Source: Clavaria fumosa (Eukaryota > Basidiomycota > Agaricomycetes > Agaricales > Clavariaceae). Taken from it: 64,000 nt of DNA. The notes beneath the pieces were generated by a model. The model was not told the origin of the DNA. It did no database searches and worked only from the letters and a program-made list of their open reading frames with translations. Position 1 is the first letter of the stretch, and each line of letters starts with the position of its first letter. The stretch spans positions 1,364,001 to 1,428,000 of the forward strand of contig OX637804.1 of assembly GCA_951802425.1 (NCBI GenBank), in the 5' to 3' direction. A program made the position numbers and the translations under genes. Shown here piece after piece: positions 42,426 to 52,270 of the stretch.

Positions 42426-43799
42426 TGTTAATAGAATCTGGTTGTCGGTGTGCTGATCGGTGAGGATCCTATCGAAGGACGACGACGGTGATGATGAGCG
42501 AAGTCGAGTCGGTAGCGGTAGTGGTAGTCCGGGGCACAAAACTGGATAACCAGATGGGTATCTACTACATCTGGTGAGCTACTTATATACTACTGTGGTC
42601 ATGTGATAGCTAATAATAACTACCAATGGCGTTAGTACCTCAAAGTAATCACATGACTGTATTACTAAAGGGCCCGGACTGATGACTAAAGAGAATTGAC
42701 TAAACGCTTATCTGATCGATGGGTGAGATAACCCAATTCCAACACTCCCCCGTAATTGAATCCATCGATCAGTCTTCAGGCAGGAGCGGTGGCGACAGCA
42801 GGCGTGTGGGCACGGCGGCGGTCTCGATTGGATTGCGCAATCCGGCGGCGCAATTCGGTGGCCTCGGCGGCGATGGTTGTGGAGGCGGCATAGAGTGGCG
42901 GCGGCGGATAGTAGTAGGGGGCTGGTCCAAGCGGCGGCGGGAAGTAAGGGGCGGCAGGGGGTGGCGCCTCGAAGGGGCGCTGAGCCCGTCGCTTCTTGTT
43001 CTGTGCGATGCGGCGTCGGACGGCGGAGGGGTCAGTGGTGTGGCAATCGGATGCCGTATGACCACGAGCGTGGCACTTGTCACACTTGGCATAGCGCCCA
43101 GGTGCGGTAGAGGTGCCTCGGGTGGCTCGACCTGTGGAGGGAGCTGCGACGCTGGCACGGGCGGCGGCGACGGTGGTCTCAGCGTCAACGAGGCGGGTGC
43201 GGGTGTCGGACATATTCGTATCGAGTTCGTCGAGTAGGGCATTTGTGTCGTCCATACGCCGCTCAAGCTGAGCGAGGCGCTCGAGTACCGATGCGAAGAG
43301 TGAGTTTACTGACGCGCGCCATGTGGTGATCAGCGAAATAACCCAGACGATGATAGCAGAGGGGGTGCTGGTCGGGCGCGTGGAAAGTAGATTGTCCAGT
43401 TCTTGTGGCCGGCTTCGGGTCGTGTCGGTCGATGGGGACGAAGACATTATCGAGGAGGCGCACAGGTTGGTATCTGGTTATGTTAATAGAATCTGGTTGT
43501 CGGTGTGCTGATCGGTGAGGATCCTATCGAAGGACGACGACGGTGATGATGAGCGAAGTCGAGTTGGTAGCGGTAGTGGTAGTCCGGGGCACAAAACTGG
43601 ATAACCAGATGGGTATCTACTACATCTGGTGAGCTACTTATATACTACTGTGGTCATGTGATAGCTAATAATAACTACCAATGGCGTTAGTACCTCAAAG
43701 TAATCACATGACTGTATTACTAAAGGGCCCGGACTGATGACTAAAGAGAATTGACTAAACGCTTATCTGATCGATGGGTGAGATAACCCAATTCCAACA
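42426..43799 (-). mobile_element. TR-GAG2: second copy of the gag-only LTR element
   Basis: 1374 bp, minus orientation, LTRs 43481-43799 (5') and 42426-42744 (3'), each 319 bp. An exact 5-bp duplication GTTAT (42421-42425 and 43800-43804) flanks it in A2 pol. The polypurine tract is ACGGGGGAG. It lacks the extra 15-bp LTR-start copy seen in TR-GAG1. Confidence 0.95.
42776..43447 (-). CDS. Gag-like zinc-knuckle protein of TR-GAG2
   Basis: 223 aa, uninterrupted, nearly identical to the TR-GAG1 protein. Visible differences include Arg to His just after the CCHC knuckle, Thr to Ala in the Pro-rich region, and Arg to His near the C-terminus; the two Arg to His changes fit CpG transitions. An intact frame in two independent insertions suggests recent mobility and that the protein, or its RNA, matters for transposition. 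Confidence 0.82.
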   Translation of the reverse strand: MSSSPSTDTTRSRPQELDNLLSTRPTSTPSAIIVWVISLITTWRASVNSLFASVLERLAQLERRMDDTNALLDELDTNMSDTRTRLVDAETTVAAARASVAAPSTGRATRGTSTAPGRYAKCDKCHARGHTASDCHTTDPSAVRRRIAQNKKRRAQRPFEAPPPAAPYFPPPLGPAPYYYPPPPLYAASTTIAAEATELRRRIAQSNRDRRRAHTPAVATAPA

Positions 43800-46700
43800 G
43801 TTATGCCAGTTTACCTTGGAAAGAAATACAAGAAAGTCACAAACCGTGTCAACCCGATCAAAGCAACTCTACCCGAAGAATTTCGGATTGTCCGACAACA
43901 ACACCCCGATCCCCTCTCCGATATCCCCACTCTTCCGACACACCCCCCCGATTTCACCCCTGGTCTCCGATATACTCAAGACCGGAAAGAAGCGCATAAC
44001 GCAAATCCCACCAGATTTTTATGGCCAGAGGAAGAAAAACTCGTTCATTATCTTATTAAAGCCCAGGAAGATGCCTTTGCTTGGACGGAGACCGAAAAAG
44101 GACGATTCGACACAAAATACTTCAATCCCATTATCATCCCGACAGTTGAACATGTCCCTTGGATCTTCAAAAATATACCGATTCCTCCCGGCATCTACGA
44201 CGAAGTCCTGAAGGTTATCCGAGACAAGATAGCGGCCGGAGTCTACGAAGAGTCCAACTCCTCCTATCGGTCCCAATGGTTTTGCGTGTTAAAGAAGGAC
44301 GGAAAATCTCTCCGACTTGTACATAATCTCCAGCCATTGAACAAAGTCACTATCGGCGATTCTGCGGTTCCCCCGATAATGGAAGTTTTTGCAGAATCTT
44401 TTGCCGGACGCGGATGCTATGGATCTCTTGATCTATTCGTCTCCTTCGATCAACGGTCTCTTGACGAACGGAGTCGAGACCTTACCACGTTCCAAACCCC
44501 TCTCAGAGCCAAACGGCTCACTTGCATCCCCATGGGATACACCAACGCAATGCAGATTATGCATGGAGACGTCACGCATATACTACAAGACGAAATTCCA
44601 CACGTAACCACCCCATTCGTAGACGATGTAGCGATTAAGGGCCCGGAAACCTGATACAAGCTTCCGGACAGCACTTACGAGACAATCCTGGAGAATCCGC
44701 AAATAAGGCGGTTCGTTTGGGAGCATTTGAATAACGTCAACCGGGTGCTCCAATGAGTCAAAATAGTCGGAGGAACCTTTAATGGCAAGAAAACGACAAT
44801 TTGCACCCCCGAAACAATCGTTACCGGACACATGTGCACATATGAAGGGCGAGTTCCGGACGCTTCCAATGTTCAGCGCATTCGAGACTGGCTTCCGTGC
44901 GAAACACTCACAGATGTACGATCATTTTTAGGCGTCTGCAGACTGCTCCAGATATTCATCAAAAACTATGCCGTACTTGCCCGACCACTTGTCAGCCTAA
45001 CTCATAAGGACGTTCCATTCAGGTTCGAAGAAGAAGAGCAAAATTCGATGGACCGACTTAAACACGCAATAGTCAACTCATCCGCCATTCGACCGATCAA
45101 TTACTGCTCTGGATGGCCCGTAATTATGGCCGTTGACTCGTCCAACATCACTGTTGGCTTCGCGCTATTTCAAATCGGACAAGATGGAATCTGATACCCA
45201 TCCAGATTTGGCTTGATTACCTGGAACGAACGCGAGGCCCGATACTCTCAAGCAAAAATCGAATTATACGGACTCTTCCGCACACTTCGGTCATACCGGA
45301 TTTACCTTATTGGCCTTCCGAAATTCACTGTTGAAATGGATGTGAAGTTCATTAAGGGTATGCTAAACAATCCGGACGTTCAACCAAACGCTGCCATGAA
45401 TTGATGGATTGCCGGTATACTACTCTTCGATTTCGACCTTGTTCATATTCCCACAGATACACACACCGGAGCCGACGGACTATCACGCCGACGTGCCGCA
45501 GATGGTGAAGAAGACACCGAGTCCGAAGATCACGAAGACTGGATCGATCGGAGCTACGTATTCGCCATGGAACACATGAATCGAGCACTGGACGCTTCCT
45601 ACCCATCCGAGACGCCACTCGCCGGCATTGCCCATTCTCGCTTCAAAGTTTACACAGGATCGATGCTACTCAATTCGACGGTACCATCCAATGATTCACT
45701 GGCTCCGAATGAATCCTCCACCATCCTTATACCGCGACCCGACACAGCAAAGAAAAGGGAAGAACAGATCCGCAAAATCGAATCTTTCCTTCGAAACCCG
45801 ATCTGTCCTTCCGGCATCGACGCAAACCAGTTCCGACGATTAGTCCGCTTCGCATCCCAGTTCTTCATTCTAGATGACAAGCTATGGCGTCGCCGACCTA
45901 ACGGATGCCACCAGGTAGTGCCTCCGGACCACAAACGGCTCACAATTATCACAGAGGCACACGATTCACTTGGCCACAAAGGCGTTTACGTTATCCGGAC
46001 ACATATTCTAAATCGGTTCTGGTGGCCGGTGTTGGATCAAGACGTAAAATGGTTTGTCTGAACTTGTCACCAATGCCAGACTCGGCAAATCCGGAAGATT
46101 TTTATTCCACCAACAGTCACCACACCGGCTGGTCTTTTCTGTCAAGCGCATATAAATACCATGTTCCTACCCAGAACCCGCGGTTTCCGACTTCTTGTCC
46201 ACGCCCGATGCTGGTTATCCACGTATCCGGAAGCAAGACCGCTACGAAACGAGACCGCCTGACTTCTCGGAACCTTCATATTTGAAGACATACTGTGCCG
46301 ATGGGGAGCAGTAGAAGAGATCATTACGGATAACGGTGCCCCATTTATCAAAGCCCTTGATTTCCTCAAGAAGCGGTATGGAATCCATCACATCCGTATT
46401 TCCGGATACAATTCTCACGCTAATGGCATCATCGAACGTGCCCACCGATCGGTCCACAAGTCATTAATCAAAGCAGCAGACAGAGATGAATTGAAATGGC
46501 CAGACATCTTACCCTCAGTCATTTGGGCAGAGCGAACCACAATCCAACGATCCACCGGTCACTCTCCATTTTACATCGCACACGGCGTTGAACCACTTTT
46601 CCCTTTTGACATATCCGAAGCAACATATCTAATTCTGACCGCCGACACCCCGATGACCACTCCGGAACTAATAGCCCTCCGTGCCCGCCAACTACAAAAA

Positions 46701-47299
46701 CGGGAAGAAGATCTAGCGACGATCGCCAATAAAGTACTCGCTGCCTGAAAACAATCCATCAAGCAGTTCATCGACGCACATCGGAACTCCATCATCAACT
46801 ACGATTTCAAACCCAGATCGCTGGTATTGATCTGTAATTCGGCCGTAGAAATGGAACTAAATCGGAAGACAAAACCACGATTCTTCGGACCGATGATCGT
46901 TGTCCGCCGAACTCAATACGGCGCATATATTCTTTCGGAACTCGACGGCGCCATCTCAAAGATCCACTATGCAGCTTTCCGCATCATTCCCTACTATCCG
47001 CGATCGCAAACATCTATTCCGGTCACATCTATCATCGACCAAACAACGGAGATAAACGAGGATGTCCCTCACAATCAAACACACAAGACGTCACATAACT
47101 CTATCGACACCGAAGATGGGGAAAGCCAAGCCACCGAACTATCCGATGAATCCGATAATGAAGCCGCCGATGACTACACTATGGAAACTTGTCCGCAACG
47201 CTCCGGAGCAACCCGGAACCTTCGGCCTCGCCATTAAGCACTTTCCTCCATCATATCTCTTAGTTTCCTATAATTTACATTGATTTTTTTTGAACGCAC

Positions 47300-47322
47300 A
47301 AAAAAAAAAAAAAAAAAAAAAA
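47300..47322 (+). repeat. 23-bp A homopolymer downstream of A2 pol
   Basis: Homologous to the 41-bp run in A1 at 8165-8205, at the same position between pol and the antisense gene. Confidence 0.88.
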
Positions 47323-47462
47323 CGAAATTTCGGACAAGTCCAAACTTTATACCAGACGTTTCTTTAACCATTTTCTTACATTCTCACATCCCTCACTCAC
47401 TTTTCTGGCATGACATAACATTGCAAATGGGAAAAAGAAAAACATATATAAAAATACAATAC

Positions 47463-49042
47463 TTATACAGTAAGGCGCTCACCAAGGAGAAGCATCCGGA
47501 GCAACTCGGCTCTGGCCTTCACCTGGTCGGCCCCCCTCTCCATCATCTGGAGCGCCTGCTCCAGCGCCTCTCTGACCGATGATCCCGCAGCTGCCTCCCA
47601 CTCCTTTCCCTTCCAGCTAGGACCCGCCTCTGCCTTCCTCCTCTTCGCTGACGGCTCCTCCACCAGCTCCACGCTGTCATCCTCAATTTCATCCTCCTCC
47701 TCCTCCTCCTCCTCCTCCTCCGGCGTCGTCTCCTCGCGAACCAGTACCTGCGTCGCACCTCGCCTCGGCCTCTTGCCTCCGGTCGCCTCCGTCGCCTTCG
47801 GACCTGCTCCGCTCCGTTAGCCAACATGGATCCGATACCCCCTTGACTTACCTCCGGTGCTGGACACCGCTGCCTTCTCTGTTTTCACTCCTGAAACATA
47901 CTTATCATTTGTCTCAGCACGGAAATAAAAAGAATATTACTTACCTCACACAGCCGATAAGCTGCATGACACCTTGTACGTCTGGCACCACCGGCACGCT
48001 ATCCCCTCCACTCCGTAACACGTGCGCCACTTCCGGGCGCACTCCTCACATCCCGGATCGTGTTCCTATTCATTAGATCAGACACCTAAAACCTTCACAC
48101 ATTTTAATCGACCACTTACCTTATCTCCAGGCTGCCGCGCAGCCCGGGATTTTATATCAGCCCCCGCCCCGCTTCTCCTCCCTCACCCCCACTCCGCCGC
48201 CTCGCGATCTCCACCCACACCGGAGTCGCCGTCATCCGCCCGCCAACCCGATGCTCCAACACGGGGGGCGGCACCGCACTCACTGCTGCCGCCTCGATAA
48301 CTCCAACGGGCGTCACCCCGTCGGTTCCCCACACGGTCCGATGACCGTCCCGATCCTCTGCCGCCCCCACCCCGACCTCTCCTGTCCCCACCTCCGCAGT
48401 CGCTACATCGTCCGCATGCAGCTCCACGGCGTCAGGCAATACTGTTGTTGTTGCCGCTGCCGCTGCGGCGGGCTCTTCCGCTCCTGTCGTTGTCGTTGTT
48501 GCTGCTGTTACTGCTGCTTTACCCACCTCTCCCTCCTCCTCGTCGTCCTCGCTCCCGACGATCCGACGCGCCCGGGCGAGTCGCGCCCTCTTCTCGGCAG
48601 CCCTCGCCGCCTCCGTGCGCCTCTCCTCCGCCTCCGCCTCCGCTGCGGCCCTCTCGGCGGCTCCCTTCTCCTCGCTCGCGCGCCTTCTCTCGACTTCGGC
48701 CTCCTCCTGTTTTCGCACTCGCTCGGCGGTCCACTCTTCCCCATGGATCTTTCGCCACTTCCTCAACCTTCGCGCCACGGGGACGAGCCCCTCGTCGATA
48801 TCCACATCCTCCTCAAGGGCCGCCACGTAACCAGCAAGAAAATCGTCCTGAGATGACATGTTAGCGCATTCCCACATTCGAGAAACTGGTTCACGCACCG
48901 CGTCACCTGCGTACGTCCTCACCCACTCCGCGAATTCGCCATCTTGTCCACGTTCTGGCAACCCGACACCCGGAGCCATCGTCCGTGCCTCCTCCATCGC
49001 CTGGACCGCGTTTTGGAAGATGAGAGAATCAAAGTTTTCCAT
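47463..49042 (-). pseudogene. Antisense accessory gene of gypsy A2 (decayed copy of the A1 gene)
   Basis: Starts MENFDSLIFQNAVQAMEEA at 49042. Exon 1, the coiled-coil exon, the Cys-motif exon (about 48073-47950) and the C-terminal exon are in the same order as A1. The six cysteines keep exactly the A1 spacing, and substitutions around them are few. The intron before the Cys exon keeps GTAAGT...ATAG on the minus strand. Decay: a frameshift near 48170, and a TGA replacing CGA at the end of the Cys exon. The position of intron 1 is read through in frame in this copy. Confidence 0.75.
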
Positions 49043-49200
49043 TTTTTGAAGAATCGATGCATCGTTGTTGCTGGAGAAAGCACAAGTGTGTGTTTGGACC
49101 TATGTGCACCCACACGACGTGTACTTCAGGATCAACAAACGATTATTTGGCCTTGTTTGGTTGCAACTGAGGGCGGTTGCATTTTCAGCCCCTGGGAGAA

Positions 49201-50117
49201 TGTAAGGATGATATGTTGTTTAAACAAGGAAACTTAACAGATATCGACTATCCGGATATTTTGGCATCCAAGATAATTACGCCCGACGCGATCCGATAAC
49301 GATCCAATACTGTCCGATGACATCCGGAACATCCGATAAATATCCGACATTGGACTCTCTGGTCTCTAATTCCCCGTGATGATCACAACCCACAGGTCAC
49401 ACACACCGCCTATGCCTTTCCATTTCATCACTCCAGCATGGTCAGCGCTCAACGCACTCACTATTCCATTCCCATTCCCGTATTTCATATACCATGCTGT
49501 AAATTTCATATTTTGATCCCTTTCAAGTATCCATTCATTGATACGTTTCAGACCCTTCGCACTGCCTTGCCCTTTGTTCCTAGTACTCCTTTGCTGTACC
49601 ACCTACACTCTCCTTCAGTTTACAAGCGATCCGGACATGTGCTAGTCATCGGATATTCCTTCCCTCCAAACCGCATGACTCCTTTACAAATTAAAGACCC
49701 CTATATGACCCCTTGTACGATATCGCACTGCCTTCTATAGCTTCCGGAAATTTCCATAGAATCGGGTATGCTGTACTTAGAAAAATGTACTTAAGTATGT
49801 ACCGGACTATACGGAAATCCAGCTTTTTGAACGCCCACATCGTGCTGTGATTTTTAGCAAGCTCACCCTTCGTCGTACCTATTGATCCGCTGGCCTTCGT
49901 CGTCGCCGGCCCCTCGAACCTTCGATCCAAACATCGGACTCTATCGGATCCGATACCGGATACTCCGGACAACGTATATTTTCACTCTCTGAACCTTTTG
50001 CACTCAACCTCTACATCCTCCAAGGTTCTGTCTAGTGTACCCGTTGTGTAATAAGACCCCCTGAAGAACCCAGCCGCGAACATCTATTTGCAGCCAACAC
50101 CTGTACAGCCTACTACA
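49201..50117 (+). repeat. 3' LTR of gypsy A2
   Basis: 917 bp, TG...CA, homologous to the 5' LTR without the MITE. Confidence 0.95.
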
Positions 50118-50633
50118 TTGGAATGTAAGTCAAAAATCCGAAGTTGATCAGAGTCCGTTGGAGTTGGTTGGAGTTGGTCAGATGATGTGGAGAACATCGA
50201 GGACAATGAGGACGAAAGCTCAGAGATATTTAGGATCAAGAGATGTTAATATTTGAACTGAGGAGCAGGGAGATACAGGTGGAAACTTATACTGCAAGGA
50301 CAGAGTATAGGAGTAATGTGAAACAATGTACTTATCAAATTACTAGGAGAGTTTCACCACATGTGCCTGTGCAATTTTCATGGAACAAAGAAACAACAAC
50401 AAAAAAACGCAACTCCCATGGGTCAAGGGTATCCTCTCAATGGTAAACAGAATGAGGGGATGGAGGGAGAAGGTTCTAGAACGAAGTCCGAATGGTCTGA
50501 AGGCTGGCAGAGTAAGGTCCGATGAAGGTGTGGAGCGGAGCACACAGAATTATGGTGGAGCGGATCAGAGTTGGTACGGAGCTCGGAGTCTGGAGCGGGG
50601 GTCGTGCTTATGCAAGTGGATGGGGTCATAACA
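50118..50633 (-). repeat. Chromovirus D 3' LTR, inner piece
   Basis: Continues the LTR interrupted by A2 and matches about 57456-57967, ending in the terminal ACA next to the polypurine tract. Confidence 0.9.
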
Positions 50634-50879
50634 GTATCCCCCTCTTAGGGTCGAACCCCTGAGACCCTGTGGCCAAAGTCTGCATGAACACGTGGCTCCC
50701 ATAACAAGTTAGTGTCGGAGTTTCGCAGCGTGTTGAGCGGAGTCCGAAAAAATTTCGGGGGTCAAAAGGCCACGCGCGTCATACAACACTTTTTCTCTTC
50801 TTTAACCTGCTACCATCATCACTAGCCCCTAGCACGGGCAATCTCTACTTTTTTTCTTGAAAAAAAAAAAAAAACCTCA

Positions 50880-51851
50880 ATGTCTCAAAACCTGAGCACA
50901 CCCAGAGCGGGGCCCAGCCGGCCTCCCCACCCTTGACCACGCCCCGTGGTCGCCATCCCTGCGCAGTCGCGTGTGGAGGACAAGGACCCCGAGATCGTGG
51001 TCCTCATGCGCCAGATCAAGGCGCTGAAGGACAAGAAGGTGCGGGAGGAGGAGGAGCGGAAGAAGAGGGAGGTCACAGACAAGATGCAGCGGGAGGAGAT
51101 GGAGAGGGCGAGGGCAGAGGAAATCGCGAAGGTGCAGGGGACAGGGAGGAAGCGGACGCCAGCCACGGAGTCGGACATGGAGCGTGCGGACTGCGCGCGA
51201 TGTGTCCGGCTCGGGATGGGGTGTGTGTGGCCGAGCGGAGGGTGGGGCACCGCGTGTGTCGCGTGTGTGGCGGCAAAGCAGCGGTGTGGGGGTGGAGAGG
51301 TGGAGGGGCTGGAGCAGAAGAAATTCTGCTCTGCACGGTCGAAGAAGACCATGGTGGAGGAGGAGGAGGAGGTGAAGGAGGTGTGGGCGCCACGGGCGGA
51401 CGTGGACAGGGCGGAGGCGGACCGGACCGGGGTGGTGAGAACCATCTACGAGTTGGTGGTCTGTGGGGTGTTTGAGTTGGAGGAGTGGCGGAAGGAGGTG
51501 AGGGCGGAGCGGAAGGAGATGAGGGCGGAGCGGAAGGCGGTGGCGGAGGATCGGAAGATCCTCCGGGAATTTCTGATGGGGAAGTGGGGAGTGGGGGAGG
51601 AGAAGGAGGAGGCGGAGAAGATGGTGGTGGAGGTGGCGGGCTCGGAAAAGGGGGTGGAGATGGAGGTGGAGAAGAGGGAGGCGGAGGAAGCGGGAGCAGA
51701 GAAGGACATGGAGGCGGAGAAAGCAGTGGAGAAGGGTGCGGAGGCGGAGAAAGGGGCAGAGGCGGAGGAGGGAGAAGTTGGAGCGGAGTCCGGGCTTAAG
51801 GAGCCCGAAGGAGTTTTACAAGCGTTGCCCGGCTCACCCCCCTCCGCCTAA
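50880..51851 (+). CDS. Antisense accessory gene of chromovirus D: charged coiled-coil protein with Zn2Cys6-like motif (one in-frame stop)
   Basis: Read from ATG 50880 (MSQNLSTPRAGPSRPPHP), interrupted by one TGA at 50934-50936 (probably a former CGA), then open to TAA at 51849-51851; about 323 codons. A Lys/Arg/Glu helix (LMRQIKALKDKKVREEEERK) precedes six cysteines at about residues 105, 108, 115, 126, 129 and 136, i.e. C-x2-C-x6-C-x10-C-x2-C-x6-C. A long Glu/Lys/Ala-rich coiled-coil-like region with EKGAEAE-type repeats follows. The gene lies 247 bp inside the 3' LTR and opposes pol, the same place and orientation as the family A gene. It has no visible introns. A gene-regulatory role is inference only. 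Confidence 0.68.
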
Positions 51852-52270
51852 AAAAAATAAAAATATATCTACATTGTATTTATTGTTTCTTTTATTGTTT
51901 TCTTTTTATAAATTTATTGTTTTTTATCTTTGAACTTGAGTGAAAAGTAAGTGGAGTGAAAGGAAAATAAAGTAAGACAAGACAGAGAAGACAAAGAGAG
52001 ATTCGGAGTCAGACTAGGAAGAAAAAATAAAAAGTTTGGAGTTTTCAGAGAAAAGGAATCAGGAGAAAGGAGGTTTTTTTAGAGTTTTCGGAGTTTTTGG
52101 AGAAAGGAACAGAGAGAGAGATGGAGAGACGGAGAGACAGAAATACAATTTATTTATTTATTTTGTTTCAGAGAAGATGGAGAAAAGAGACGGAGTAGTA
52201 TAGAACGGAAAATGTATGTAAGTAGAAACATAAGAGAAATTTTGGGGTATCAGAGTGAACAGAGAAAGAT

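Larger units (their letters stand above)
42130..47237 (+). pseudogene. Pol of gypsy A2, interrupted by TR-GAG2 and several stops
   Basis: Pol runs from 42130 to 42425, is interrupted by TR-GAG2 (42426-43799), and resumes at 43805 (MPVYLGKKYKKVTNRVNPIK). RT with FVDDVAIKG, RNase H, and integrase (TNGAPFIK-like region near 46330) are all recognisable up to the RSGATRNLRPRH end. In-frame stops occur near 44652, 44755, 45193, 45403, 46060, 46260 and 46747. Most are CGA in A1 and TGA here. Confidence 0.92.
37676..50117 (+). mobile_element. Gypsy element A2 (A family), carrying a MITE and TR-GAG2
   Basis: Complete but decayed copy: 5' LTR 37676-39746 (917 bp plus a MITE), gag from 40136, pol to 47237, antisense accessory remnant, 3' LTR 49201-50117 (917 bp). 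It is inserted in the D 3' LTR. Nonsense codons in gag and pol are mostly CGA to TGA. Confidence 0.94.

Noticed and set aside
50933..51475. Gly-rich 180-codon frame overlapping the D accessory gene
   Set aside because: Composition shadow of the GAG/GGA-rich gene; the other frame contains the ordered Cys motif and ATG.
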